A stretch of DNA of 64,000 bases from Hymenobacter metallicola (lineage in GTDB: Bacteria > Bacteroidota > Bacteroidia > Cytophagales > Hymenobacteraceae). Below the pieces are notes generated by a model that saw nothing but the letters and a program-made list of their open reading frames with translations, did no database searches and was not told the origin of the DNA. The position numbers were made by a program, and so were the translations under genes. Shown in pieces: positions 25,227 to 34,377 of this stretch (positions within the stretch are counted from its first letter, which is position 1; each line of letters starts with the position of its first letter). The stretch covers positions 2,046,001 through 2,110,000 of the forward strand of contig NZ_SRMB01000001.1 in the NCBI RefSeq assembly GCF_004745645.1, read 5' to 3'.

Positions 25227-25260
25227 AAAGAGCCTGCAACTATTCGTTGCAGGCTCTTTT
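25227..25260 (-). terminator. Terminator of the SusC/D-type operon
   Basis: Perfect 14-bp stem AAAGAGCCTGCAAC / GTTGCAGGCTCTTT with TATTC loop, immediately downstream of the gene ending at 25276. Confidence 0.85.
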
Positions 25261-25275
25261 GAAAGGTCAGGAAAA

Positions 25276-26286
25276 CTACTGAATGCCTTTGTATTTATTA
25301 TCAACGTAGTTCAGGTCAAACGCACCAAGGTTTTTGAAATAGCTATTCACGAGCTTGGCCGGGTCGGTGGCCAGTTCGCCGCGGCCGGGTACGTCGTTGC
25401 CGTCGTCCCAGGCCCAGGGGGCGTTGGCGCCGCCGTTGCCGCGGCTTTTCACGAAGCCGCCGTCGGAGCTAGTAAACAGGGCGGTATTGAAGCGCTGGTC
25501 CCACAGGCCGTTGGGCTCGAAGATGTCGACGAGCTTATACTGCACGTCCCGGTCGTCGGCGTTGGCCGGCGACTCGGCTACCGTGGCTGAGGGGAAGTAC
25601 TTGATACCGTCGCCGTTGAGCTTGTAGTATGGAAAGGCTTTGAGGCCGTGGCCCTTGGCTTCCTGGGCCGTGACGGGGTGCAGACCGCCGTTGAACTGCT
25701 CCATGGTCAGCGTCCCGTCCATGTCTTCCTGGTTGGCCTGCAAAGGGCTGCCGGCCGGCACGAAGGAGTAGAAATCGGAGTGGGCCACCGTGACGATGCC
25801 CTGTAAGGTACCGTAGGTGCTGCCGTCCTTTTTCACCACAGCCAGCAGGCCTTCCAGGTCGTTTTCGTGCTCGTCGATGTTGTAGGCGAAGACGATGTCG
25901 GTCCAGTCGCGGGCGTGGAAGAAGGCGTAGGTAATAAACCAGTGGGTGCCGGTTTCGACCACCGAGTAGTAGCCGTGGGCGGTAGCGGCGCGCGAAGCCA
26001 GGTTGTTCCAGTTGTTGGTGCCGCTCCAGTCGCCGTCGAAGTTGATGGCCGAGATGTAGTCGGCCTTGCCGCTGAGGCCATGGTCGCCGGTTACGTCGGT
26101 GTCCTGGTAGTGCACCGGGGCCCAGCGCAACGCCAGGCTGGCTTTGAAGGCGGCCGTGGCGTTGGCCGACTGGGTTGCGGCTTGGGGTGCAGCCACCTGC
26201 GGGTCGGCGGCTTTGTCGCAGCCCGTCAGGGCCGAGAGCGAGAGGCCCGTAGCCAGCAGGGCCACTTGGGTGAAGCGTGTTTTCAT
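25276..26286 (-). CDS. Unknown lipoprotein of the SusC/D locus
   Basis: 336 aa. Lipoprotein signal with lipobox LTGC (Cys at about 23), then a globular domain rich in aromatic, Asp, Asn and His residues. Features include INFDGDWSGTNNWNN, an aromatic strand THWFITYAFFHARDW and the acidic cluster DEHENDLEG (about 139-147), which could bind a metal or act in catalysis. I do not recognise the family with certainty. It is the last gene after susC and susD (42-nt gap), the usual place for a surface-exposed binding protein or hydrolase that defines the substrate. Confidence 0.85.
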   Translation of the reverse strand: MKTRFTQVALLATGLSLSALTGCDKAADPQVAAPQAATQSANATAAFKASLALRWAPVHYQDTDVTGDHGLSGKADYISAINFDGDWSGTNNWNNLASRAATAHGYYSVVETGTHWFITYAFFHARDWTDIVFAYNIDEHENDLEGLLAVVKKDGSTYGTLQGIVTVAHSDFYSFVPAGSPLQANQEDMDGTLTMEQFNGGLHPVTAQEAKGHGLKAFPYYKLNGDGIKYFPSATVAESPANADDRDVQYKLVDIFEPNGLWDQRFNTALFTSSDGGFVKSRGNGGANAPWAWDDGNDVPGRGELATDPAKLVNSYFKNLGAFDLNYVDNKYKGIQ

Positions 26287-26328
26287 AGAGGGTTTTGGTT
26301 GGTGGTTGGGGAAAGATTAGAAGGCAGG

Positions 26329-27930
26329 TTAATAGCTGGGGTTTTGCTGGAGCCGGGCGTTGAGGGTCAGCTCGGTGGTGGGAATGGGGTAAATGCGGCG
26401 GTAGAGGTCGGCGTTGGTTTTCAGGCCCTGCCCCCACACGGCTTCCCACTTGCCGAAGCGGATCAGGTCGGGGCGGCGCCAGCCTTCCCAGGCCATTTCC
26501 CGGCTGCGCTCCTCAAACAGGCTGGTCAAATCCACCGTGGTCAGGGCCGGCACCTGGGCCCGGCTGCGGACCTGGTTCACGAGGTCTTTGGCCGCGGCGC
26601 CGTCGGGGTCCTGGCCGCCGCGGAGCAGGGCTTCGGCCTTCATCAGCAGCACGTCGGCGTAGCGCAGCAGCACCAGGTCGTTGCCTTGGTCACGCGAGGT
26701 CGACGACTTGTCGGGGTAGTACTTGATGTTGCGCGTGCCCTGGGCCTTGCCCAGCTCGTCGTTGCCCACGTCGAACTTGGGCGCGTCGCGGAAGGTGAGC
26801 TTGTCGCTCAGCTCCAGGTGGTAGTTGATTTTGTCGTTGCCGTCGGCCCCGGTGTAGCGCGAGTCCAGGCCTTTTTTGGTGGTGGCAATCAGCACGGGCG
26901 TGCGACCGTCGGCCAGGTACTGCTTGCCCGAGAGCCACTGCTGGTTGCGGGTGTCGGTGGGTTCCTTGTAGAGGGCAAAAAACTCGGGCCAGGTCAGGCT
27001 GGCGTTGCTGGGCGTGAAGAGCAGATTAAACTTGTCCTTCATCTGCTGGTGCAGGGCAAAGCGCGACATCATGTTGCCCTGGGCCAGGTTGGCGTCGAAG
27101 GGCACGGCGAAGATGATTTCGGTGACCTGGGGCCCGTTTTCCACCGCAAACACGTCCATGTAGTTGGCCGCCAGGCTGTACTTTTTGCCCTTGATAATGG
27201 CGTTGCAGGCCGCAATGGCCTCGGTGTACTTCTTCTGCCCGGTGTAGACTTCGGCATTCAGGTAGAGCTTAGCCAGCAAGGCCTGGGCCGTGCCCTGGGT
27301 GGGCCGTCCGTAGGTCTGGGCCGACACCTCGGCCGAGAGGTTGGGCAGGGCCTCTTTCAGCTCCCGCTCGATGTAGTCGAACACCTGCTGGCGGCTGGCG
27401 TTGGCAGGCTGCTCGGTGCTTCCAAACTCCGGCACCAGCGGGATGTTGCCGTAGAGGTCCATCATCAGGTAGTAGTACAGGGCCCGCATAGTGCGCAGCT
27501 CGGCCGTAAACTGGGTTTTGAAGGTTCCGTCGGCGGTGTTCTGGAACAGGGCCAGGGTGCGGTTGCAGGTGCTGATGCCGCTGAAGCCCCACTCCCAGGC
27601 CACGCGCACGAATTCGTTCTGGGGGTTCCAGGTGTGCAAGCTCAGCTGCTGGTAGCGGGCCCCGTCGTAGTAGTTGCCGTTGCGGGCCACGATGACGGCC
27701 TCGTCGGTGCTGAGCTCCTGCAGATTCCAGTAGGCCTTGGCCACTTCCCCGCGCATCTGGCTGTAGACTGGCCCGGAGGCAGCAATAAACTGCTCGGGCG
27801 TGGTCAGGAAGTTGCTGGGCGTGTACTCCGATTCGATGGGCGCGTCCAGGTCGGTGCAGCCGGCGGCGGAAAGCAGCACGGTCAGGGCCGAGGCCAGGGT
27901 CAGGAAGCGGGAAGTATGGTTGGGTAGCAT
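26329..27930 (-). CDS. SusD/RagB-family outer-membrane lipoprotein
   Basis: 533 aa nutrient-binding lid for the SusC partner. Lipoprotein signal (lipobox AAGC at about 25), TPR-rich SusD N-terminal half (about 60-300, including LRTMRALYYYLMMDLYGNIPLV), and the C-terminal domain with the conserved DLIRFG and YPIPTTELTLNARLQQNPSY ending. Begins 154 nt after susC; that gap holds a REP-like palindrome. Substrate unknown, but the locus carries a phosphatase. Confidence 0.95.
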   Translation of the reverse strand: MLPNHTSRFLTLASALTVLLSAAGCTDLDAPIESEYTPSNFLTTPEQFIAASGPVYSQMRGEVAKAYWNLQELSTDEAVIVARNGNYYDGARYQQLSLHTWNPQNEFVRVAWEWGFSGISTCNRTLALFQNTADGTFKTQFTAELRTMRALYYYLMMDLYGNIPLVPEFGSTEQPANASRQQVFDYIERELKEALPNLSAEVSAQTYGRPTQGTAQALLAKLYLNAEVYTGQKKYTEAIAACNAIIKGKKYSLAANYMDVFAVENGPQVTEIIFAVPFDANLAQGNMMSRFALHQQMKDKFNLLFTPSNASLTWPEFFALYKEPTDTRNQQWLSGKQYLADGRTPVLIATTKKGLDSRYTGADGNDKINYHLELSDKLTFRDAPKFDVGNDELGKAQGTRNIKYYPDKSSTSRDQGNDLVLLRYADVLLMKAEALLRGGQDPDGAAAKDLVNQVRSRAQVPALTTVDLTSLFEERSREMAWEGWRRPDLIRFGKWEAVWGQGLKTNADLYRRIYPIPTTELTLNARLQQNPSY

Positions 27931-27957
27931 GGTTGTTGGTTGAAAATCTAGGTGGTC

Positions 27958-28055
27958 GTCATGCTGAGCGTAGCCGAAGCATCTCTACCGCTTCGTTGTG
28001 CAGGCGTCAGGAATTACCATTGCGGTAGAGATGCTTCGACTGCGCTCAGCATGAC
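27958..28055. repeat. REP-like palindromic element, family A, copy 1
   Basis: Ends GTCATGCTGAGC (27958-27969) and GCTCAGCATGAC (28044-28055), plus inner arms around GAAGCATCTCTACCGC / GCGGTAGAGATGCTTC. A second copy with the same ends is at 57397-57491. Lies between susC and susD. Confidence 0.85.
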
Positions 28056-28084
28056 GTTCTATTAGGTGCGAATCCTGCTCCAGG

Positions 28085-31000
28085 CTAAAAGTCCAGGTTC
28101 ACGCCCAGCACGTAGGAGCGGGTTTTGGGGTAGAAGTTATTGTTGTCGAGGCCGGGGGTAAGGCCGCCCAGGTTCATTTCCGGGTCGATGCCGCGGTACT
28201 TGGTAATCGTGAAGAGGTTCTGGCTGCTCAGGTACAGGCGGACCCGCTTCACGTACTCGCTTTGCAGGGGCAGATTGTAGCCCAGCGTCACGTTGTCGAG
28301 GCGCAGGTAGGACCCATTTTCGAGGTAGCGGTTGGAGTAGTAGTTGGCCCGGTTGTCGGCGTAGGGCTCATCCAGGGAAAAAGCCGGCAGGTTATTGGCC
28401 GTCGACTGGGCCGGGATGTTGAGGTTGGCCAGGGTGGCGTTCAGGATTTTGTTGCCGTATACCCCGCGCAGAAAGAAGTTCAAATCCAGATTTTTCCAGC
28501 TTACCGTGTTGCTCAGACCGTAGAGCAGCTTGGGCTGGGCGTTGCCCTGGTAGCGGTAGTCGGCCAGCGTGGGTGAGCCGGTGGTGCTGCCGTCGGCCTT
28601 GTAGAAGAGCGAGAGGCCGTTGTCGTCGCGTCCGGCGTACTGGGGCAGAAAGAACTGCCCGATGGGGTAGCCCGTTTTTACCACCTGGGTCGAAATGCCG
28701 CTCTGGCCCGAGCCGCCGGGGTAGGCCGTATACACCTGGTCGAGGCGGAACTGGTCGTTGGCCAGCTTCTCCACCTTGTTCACGTTGTGGGCCAGCGTGC
28801 CCGTGAGGCTCCACTGGAAGTCCCGGGTCTGCACCGGTGTGGCGTTCAAAGTCAGTTCCAGGCCCTTGTTGCTGATTTCGCCCACGTTGGCGTAGAGCGT
28901 GTTCACAAAGTACTGGGTCGTGGAAACCGGATAGTTCCAGATCAGGTCGGAGGTGCGCTTGTCGTAGTACTCCACCGTGCCGCTGAGGCGGTTGTTGAAC
29001 AGGCCGAAATCCAGGCCCAGGTTCAGCATGGCCGTCGATTCCCACTTCAAATCCGGGTTGGGGTTCTGGGTCGGGCCGATGGCCTTGATGAAGGCGCCGT
29101 TGTAGTAGAAGGTGCCCACGCTGCTGTAGCGTTGGGTGGCAATCAGCGGGTCGAAGCCCAGGGAGTTGCCGGTTACGCCGTAGCCCACGCGCAGCTTGAG
29201 CTCATTGAGCTTAGCATTGCCCGAGAGGAAGTTTTCCCCGGCCAGGTTCCAGGCCAGCGAAGCAGCCGGGAAGGTGCCCCAGCGGTTGTTTTGGCCGAAG
29301 GCCGAGGACCCGTCGCGCCGCACCGAGACTTGCAGGAAGTAGCGGTTCAGCAGGCCGTAGTTCAGGCGGGCGTAGCCCGAAATCAGGCGCAGGGTGCTGA
29401 TGCCCAGGCTGTAGCCGGCAATGGCCGCGTCGTAGTTCGGCGTCACGCCGCCGGGGTTGCCCAGGCTCAGGTTGTTGTAGCCCAGCTGGTCCGAGACGAA
29501 GCCGCGGGTGTCGGTCTGGAATCCGTCGCCGTTTTTATCTTCCTGCCAGGAGTAGCCCACCAGCACCTTCAAATCGTGGGTTTCGGTGTTGAGCGGGTTG
29601 TAAGTCAGGTAGTTTTCCAGGATTTTGCGGGTGTTGTCCACGCTGTAGCGCCGGGCCAACCCCTTGGCCGCCAGGCCCGTCACGTTGTTGCTGTTGGGCA
29701 CCGGTGATTCCCGGCCCTGGTAGGCCCCACCCTTCACCGTCTCGTTCTGCATCGAGAGGCTGAGCGTGTTGGTCAGGTTTTTCAGGATGGTAAGCTGGGC
29801 GCTGGCGTTGCCGAGCAGGGTGTTGATTTTGCGCTCCTCCTGGTTTTGCTCCAGCAGGGCCACCGGGTTGTAGTACTGGGTCCGGGTCAGGTTTTCCTTG
29901 TAGCTGCCGTCGGGATTCTGGATGTTGGTGGTGGGCAAATGCGTGAACATGTTGCGGTACACCAAATCCGAAATCAGGTGCTGCTTGAGCAGGGAGTTGG
30001 TCAGGGTAAAGCGCAGCTGGAGCTTGTCCTGGAGGGTTTTCTGATCGAGGTTGATTTTGCCGATGAGCCGCTCACTGTCGGAGGTGTTCATCACGCCCTG
30101 GCGCTTGAAGTAGTTGACGCTGGCATTGAAAGCCGACTTCTCTGAGCCCCCGCCGTAGCTGATGGTGTGGTTGTGGCTGAGGCCGGTGCGCATCACTTCC
30201 TTCTGCCAGTCGGTGTTGGTGCCCTCGTCGTTGTCGGCCGGACTCAGGCTCTTGCCGTTGGCTTCGAGGTAGCGGCGCAGCTCGTCCCCGCTGAGCATGT
30301 CAATCGTGTTTGACACCTGCTCCACGCCCACGTAGCCGCTGTAGCTCACGGCCGCGTTGGGCTTCTGCCGCCGGGTCGTGATGATGATAACGCCGTTGGC
30401 GGCCCGGGCCCCGTAGATGGCCGTGGCCGAGGCGTCCTTGAGCACGTCGATGCTCACGATGTCGTCGGGTGCTACCAGGTTGATGCTGGCCGCCGGCACC
30501 CCGTCAATGACGTAGAAGGGCTCCTGGGCCTGGCCCGTGCGCAACGACGAGGCCCCGCGCAGCACCACCGAGGCCGTGGCGTTGGGGTCGCCGCTGCGGG
30601 TGATGTTGAGGCCCGCCACCTTGCCCTGCAGAATCTGGTCGGGGGTGGCTACCACGCCGCGGTTGAATTCGCGCGGACTCACGTTGGTAATCGAGCTGGT
30701 TACCTCGCCCTTCTTAGCCGAGCCGTAGCCGATAACCACCACGTCGTTGAGCACCTTGGTGTCCACGGCCAGGGCCACGTCGAGGCTGGCCCGGTCGCCG
30801 ATGGCGACTTCCTGGGCCAGGTAGCCCACGAAGGAAAAAACCAGCGTGGTGGCCTGCTCGGGCACTTCCAGGTTGAAAAAGCCCTCGGCGTTGGTCACGG
30901 CGCCCACGGTGGTGCCTTTCACCAGCACCGTCACCCCGGGCAGGGCTGTGCCGCTGCTGGCGTCGGTCACCTTGCCCTTGATTTCCCGGGCCGCCCGCCG

Positions 31001-31384
31001 GCCGGGCGTGGTGGCCGGGGCCGACGTGGGCGCGCTGGGCTGCAGAATAATCACGCCCTGCTTTTCCTCGAAGTTCAGGGGCTGATTGCGCAAGAGCTGG
31101 CGCAGAATCTCGCTGACCCGGGCGCTGCGAAACTCGGTGGCTTCCACCTTGGCCTGCTTCAGGTCGGAAGTCTCGTAGACGATGTTGACGCCGGCCTCGC
31201 GCTGCAGGCGCTGCAGGGCAGTAGTCAGCGGACCGGCCTGCACGGCGAAGTAAGCCACTTCGCGGCTGGCTTTCTGGGCCTGGCTAACCTGGGGCATACT
31301 GATGGAGGTCAGCAGCACGGTGCTGGCCAGCAATAGGTTGCGGCCGCGGGGCCGGTTGGCGTGGATAGAGTGAAGGTGCATCAT
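28085..31384 (-). CDS. SusC/RagA-family TonB-linked receptor with STN signalling domain
   Basis: About 1099 aa. Signal peptide, then an STN domain (about 45-115, GPLTTALQRLQREAGVNIVYE), which in FecR/ECF systems carries the signal from the receptor to the anti-sigma factor. A carboxypeptidase-regulatory-like domain (about 140-215) and a plug with the SusC-specific VVIGYGSAKKGEVTSS and YGARAANGVIIITTR motifs follow, then a large barrel ending in VNLDF. The first Met is at 31384; the frame runs on to a TTG at 31405. It lies 88 nt after fecR and precedes susD. Confidence 0.95.
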   Translation of the reverse strand: MMHLHSIHANRPRGRNLLLASTVLLTSISMPQVSQAQKASREVAYFAVQAGPLTTALQRLQREAGVNIVYETSDLKQAKVEATEFRSARVSEILRQLLRNQPLNFEEKQGVIILQPSAPTSAPATTPGRRAAREIKGKVTDASSGTALPGVTVLVKGTTVGAVTNAEGFFNLEVPEQATTLVFSFVGYLAQEVAIGDRASLDVALAVDTKVLNDVVVIGYGSAKKGEVTSSITNVSPREFNRGVVATPDQILQGKVAGLNITRSGDPNATASVVLRGASSLRTGQAQEPFYVIDGVPAASINLVAPDDIVSIDVLKDASATAIYGARAANGVIIITTRRQKPNAAVSYSGYVGVEQVSNTIDMLSGDELRRYLEANGKSLSPADNDEGTNTDWQKEVMRTGLSHNHTISYGGGSEKSAFNASVNYFKRQGVMNTSDSERLIGKINLDQKTLQDKLQLRFTLTNSLLKQHLISDLVYRNMFTHLPTTNIQNPDGSYKENLTRTQYYNPVALLEQNQEERKINTLLGNASAQLTILKNLTNTLSLSMQNETVKGGAYQGRESPVPNSNNVTGLAAKGLARRYSVDNTRKILENYLTYNPLNTETHDLKVLVGYSWQEDKNGDGFQTDTRGFVSDQLGYNNLSLGNPGGVTPNYDAAIAGYSLGISTLRLISGYARLNYGLLNRYFLQVSVRRDGSSAFGQNNRWGTFPAASLAWNLAGENFLSGNAKLNELKLRVGYGVTGNSLGFDPLIATQRYSSVGTFYYNGAFIKAIGPTQNPNPDLKWESTAMLNLGLDFGLFNNRLSGTVEYYDKRTSDLIWNYPVSTTQYFVNTLYANVGEISNKGLELTLNATPVQTRDFQWSLTGTLAHNVNKVEKLANDQFRLDQVYTAYPGGSGQSGISTQVVKTGYPIGQFFLPQYAGRDDNGLSLFYKADGSTTGSPTLADYRYQGNAQPKLLYGLSNTVSWKNLDLNFFLRGVYGNKILNATLANLNIPAQSTANNLPAFSLDEPYADNRANYYSNRYLENGSYLRLDNVTLGYNLPLQSEYVKRVRLYLSSQNLFTITKYRGIDPEMNLGGLTPGLDNNNFYPKTRSYVLGVNLDF

Positions 31385-31472
31385 ACGGTGGTAAGGTTCG
31401 GGCAAGGCGCGGCCCGGCAGGCCGATAGCCTGTTTAAAAAAGCGGAAGGAAGAGAGGGGCCGGAGGGCGGCG

Positions 31473-32432
31473 TTACTGAATCTGGTAAGTGGTGGCCGTG
31501 CGCTTGGTGATGCGCAGGTGGTGGCGTTGCAGCAGGGCGTTGAGCACGTCGGTTAGCTGGTCGGCCGACAGGCTCGGATCCAGGGTGCCGGTCAGGGCCA
31601 CGGCGGGGGCAGCGGGGCCGGGTTCGAAATGAATCGGGTAGTTATTTTCCAGTAAGAGCATAATTTCGGGCAGAGAGGCCTGCTCAAACGTTAGTAGTCG
31701 GCTGGTGGGCGAAACGGTAGCGTATTCGTTTTTGGTGAGCGTAACCTGCTGGGTAGTGGTATTATAGAGAAGCTGGTCGTGGGGCCGGAGCACGCCCAAA
31801 ATGCGCTGCCGCTGGGCTACCTGCACCCGGCCGGTACGGACCAGCACGGTCGTGGTGGGCAGCGGGGCGTAGGCCTTTACCAGGAAGGAAGTACCCAGTA
31901 CTTTCACCGCCACCTGGCCTGTGTGCACCACGAATGGATGCGCGGGGTCTTTGGTCACGTCGAAAAAGGCTTCCCCGCGCAGCTGCACGGAGCGTACCTT
32001 ACCAAAGGTAGCCGAGCAGGTCAGCCCCGAGCGGGGCCGGAGCCAGACGTGGCTCCTATCGGGCAGCACCACTTCCCGATGCTCGCCCACGCCGGTTGCG
32101 TAGTGCAGCAGCTCGGGGGGCGCCGGCCGCTTGGGCCAGAGCAGAACTCCGGCCAGCAGCAGAGGCACCAGCACGGCGGCCACCCGCAGCACGGGCCACA
32201 GAGGCAGCACGTGCGCCGAAGGCTGGGTGCGGGCCCGAATTCCCCCCAGAATCCGGGCCCGCCGCTCAGCCTCCCGCTCCCGATTGATGAGCTCGTCATC
32301 GTCTGGAGTAGCAGCTGCCAGATTGTCCAGCCACTGCTCCCGCTGCAGTTGCTGCTGCGAAGCCTGACGGCTCCGGAAGTAGCGTTGCAGGCGGGCGGGC
32401 AAGTGGAAGAACGAGGAATTGGAGGGCTTCAT
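31473..32432 (-). CDS. FecR-family anti-sigma factor
   Basis: 319 aa. Cytoplasmic N-terminal helix region (about 1-85, sigma-binding), one membrane helix (about 90-108), and a periplasmic FecR domain (about 135-225, with TGVGEHREVVLPDRSHVWLRP), followed by the C-terminal DUF4974 segment (about 250-319) that contacts the STN domain of the receptor. Works with the sigma factor at 34378-34926, from which it is separated by a phosphatase gene, an unusual order. Start at ATG 32432. Confidence 0.93.
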   Translation of the reverse strand: MKPSNSSFFHLPARLQRYFRSRQASQQQLQREQWLDNLAAATPDDDELINREREAERRARILGGIRARTQPSAHVLPLWPVLRVAAVLVPLLLAGVLLWPKRPAPPELLHYATGVGEHREVVLPDRSHVWLRPRSGLTCSATFGKVRSVQLRGEAFFDVTKDPAHPFVVHTGQVAVKVLGTSFLVKAYAPLPTTTVLVRTGRVQVAQRQRILGVLRPHDQLLYNTTTQQVTLTKNEYATVSPTSRLLTFEQASLPEIMLLLENNYPIHFEPGPAAPAVALTGTLDPSLSADQLTDVLNALLQRHHLRITKRTATTYQIQ

Positions 32433-32510
32433 ACAGAGAGTTGCACAAGCCCGGCGGAGCAACCATCCCCGGGGCCTGATGTAACGAAAGCATAATATGA
32501 ACAAGCCGAG

Positions 32511-34169
32511 CTACTTGCGGCGCTTCTTCGCAACTGGTGCCGGACTGAGCACTTCCACAATGGGCTGGCCGGTGCAGGCGCTGGGCAGCTTGCTTTCGAC
32601 CAGCATGGCGGCCGTGGGGGCAATGTCGGTAATGGCGTGGTACTGGTAGCTGATGCCGGGCGAGATACCGGCCCCAAACCAGAGCAGGGGCACGTGGCTG
32701 TCGTAGAGGTAAGCCGAGCCGTGGGTGGCGCCTACGCCCAGCTCCCAGGTCCAGCCGGGCTCCAGCTCAAAGCGCACGTCGCCGAAACGCTGGTAGTAGA
32801 GCCCGTTCTGCAGCTTGGTTTCCAGGAAGGCCCCGGTGCTGCTGGTCAGCAGCTGGGCGGTGGTATTCACCTGGGCAATGCCGGGCTGACTGCGCAGGTA
32901 GTCAGCCAGCAGGTTTTGCACCCGGGTCAGCTCCAGCTTGCGGCTGGCAATAAGCGGACGGTTGAGGTAGTACATGTTGTTGCGCTCCGTTTCCAGCCAC
33001 TGCCCCGGCCCGAGCTGCTCCACGAGGAAGTCGGCGGCGCCTTTGTTGAGCGTGGCGTGGTTCTGGGCGCCGCTGGGTGCCTGGTGCTGGGCCAGGTACT
33101 TAGGCACTTCGCTGGCCCCGTGGTCGGCAGTCAGGAAAATAGTGTAGTTGCCCTTGCCCACGGTCTTATCCAGGGCCTGCAACAGACGGGCAATTTCCAG
33201 GTCCAGGCGCAGGTACACGTCGTTTTCTTCCTTGGAAAGCGGCCCGAAGGTGTGGCCCACCGGGTCGGGACTGGAGTAGCTGATGGCCAGCAAATCGGGC
33301 ACCTCGTCGCGGCCCAGGTCGGTGCCAGCCAGGGCAGCCAGGGCCAAATCCGTGAGCAGGTTATTGCCGAAGGGCGAGATGTTGACGGCCTCGTAGGCCG
33401 GCGGGTTCAGCGGGGCCAGCTTGCTGAGCTCGTAGGGAAAGGTAGCGGCGGTTTTGCCCTTGAAAATCCGCTCGAAGGCGTTGGAATCGGCCACGCTGTT
33501 GAGGTAGGCTTCCGGCCCCCGCAGCGGCGTCCAGGTCTGCTGGCGGTAGTAGTCGGCCTTTTTCTGGGCGTTGAAATCGGCTACCCACTTGGGCAGCGCC
33601 GGCATATAGTAGGTGCTGGAAATAAAGTCGCCGGTGTTCATGTCGAACCAGAAGGCGCCGTCGGCCATGTGGCCGGCCGGCAGCGCCGAGGCCCGGTCCT
33701 TGAGCGACAACGCAATTACCTGGCTGCGCCCGTTGGACACCATTTTCATTTCGTCGCCCAGCGTGGTACTCACCTGGTTGCGGGCCGACACGCCCAGGCC
33801 CTTGGCCGAGCCCACGAGCTGCACCGTCGTGTCGTCGGTGCAGTACACGTCGCGGCGCAGGCGCCGGTCGTACCAGGAGTTGCCCACCACGCCGTGGTAG
33901 CGGGGCGTGGTGCCGGTGTAGACTGAGGAATGGCCCGGGCCCGTCACCGTGGGCACGTAGTTATAATGGGTGTTGCGGCACTGGAACCCTTCGCGCAAGA
34001 GGCGCCTGAAGCCGTCGTTGCCCATCTGGTCGGCGAAGCGGGGCAGGTAGTCGGCCCGCATTTGGTCGACCATAATACCCACTAGTAGCTTGGGCTTGGC
34101 AGTATTCTGGGCATACGAAGAACTGGCACTGCCCAAAAGCAGCGTGGAAAGCAGGATATTTCGAATCAT
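32511..34169 (-). CDS. PafA-type alkaline phosphatase
   Basis: 552 aa, exported (signal peptide 1-20). Zn-dependent phosphomonoesterase of the alkaline phosphatase superfamily. Visible active-site residues are Asp35 in GIMVDQMRAD, nucleophile Thr76 in YVPTVTGPGH, Asn97 in VVGNSWYD, and Lys157-x-Arg159 in LKDRAS; the Thr-to-Asn distance of 21 equals that in Chryseobacterium PafA. Metal ligands occur in SSPDPVGHTFG and TADHGA. The basic C-terminus ends KKRRK. Located between the ECF sigma gene and fecR, it is probably co-regulated with the SusC/D transporter, suggesting release of phosphate from organic esters at the cell surface. Confidence 0.94.
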   Translation of the reverse strand: MIRNILLSTLLLGSASSSYAQNTAKPKLLVGIMVDQMRADYLPRFADQMGNDGFRRLLREGFQCRNTHYNYVPTVTGPGHSSVYTGTTPRYHGVVGNSWYDRRLRRDVYCTDDTTVQLVGSAKGLGVSARNQVSTTLGDEMKMVSNGRSQVIALSLKDRASALPAGHMADGAFWFDMNTGDFISSTYYMPALPKWVADFNAQKKADYYRQQTWTPLRGPEAYLNSVADSNAFERIFKGKTAATFPYELSKLAPLNPPAYEAVNISPFGNNLLTDLALAALAGTDLGRDEVPDLLAISYSSPDPVGHTFGPLSKEENDVYLRLDLEIARLLQALDKTVGKGNYTIFLTADHGASEVPKYLAQHQAPSGAQNHATLNKGAADFLVEQLGPGQWLETERNNMYYLNRPLIASRKLELTRVQNLLADYLRSQPGIAQVNTTAQLLTSSTGAFLETKLQNGLYYQRFGDVRFELEPGWTWELGVGATHGSAYLYDSHVPLLWFGAGISPGISYQYHAITDIAPTAAMLVESKLPSACTGQPIVEVLSPAPVAKKRRK

Positions 34170-34377
34170 ACGTGGAAGCAGCCCGGCTCAGTGGGGCCGG
34201 GCGAAAGCCAAGAAGAAAGGACAAAGTCCAAGACGAGGGAATCAGTCTCAGGCGAGAGAAAAGCTGCGGGACCGGTAGCTGGCCGGCCGAATGGCCATCT
34301 GTACCAATAGTTGCGGACGCCCACTCTTCTAACTATGCCCGCCGGTTGATTTAACCAAGACGTAACACGGGCCCGGC

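Larger units (their letters stand above)
24838..25275. other. Gene-free region after tRNA-Leu
   Basis: 438 bp. Holds the long hairpin at 24863-24920, an AT-rich stretch near 25040-25065 and the terminator at 25227-25260. I see no convincing gene. Confidence 0.5.

Noticed and set aside
25867..27927. 686-codon plus-strand frame
   Set aside because: Antisense to susD and the lipoprotein; Val/Gly/His-rich translation typical of the shadow of a GC-rich gene, no domains.
27958..28055. CRISPR array
   Set aside because: The repeats are inverted palindromes with single copies per site, not regularly spaced direct repeats. No array and no cas gene were seen in the window.
28787..29707. 306-codon plus-strand frame
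   Set aside because: Antisense inside susC; no recognisable motifs and no promoter.
32637..33926. 429-codon plus-strand frame
   Set aside because: Shadow of the PafA gene, which has a full catalytic residue set on the other strand.
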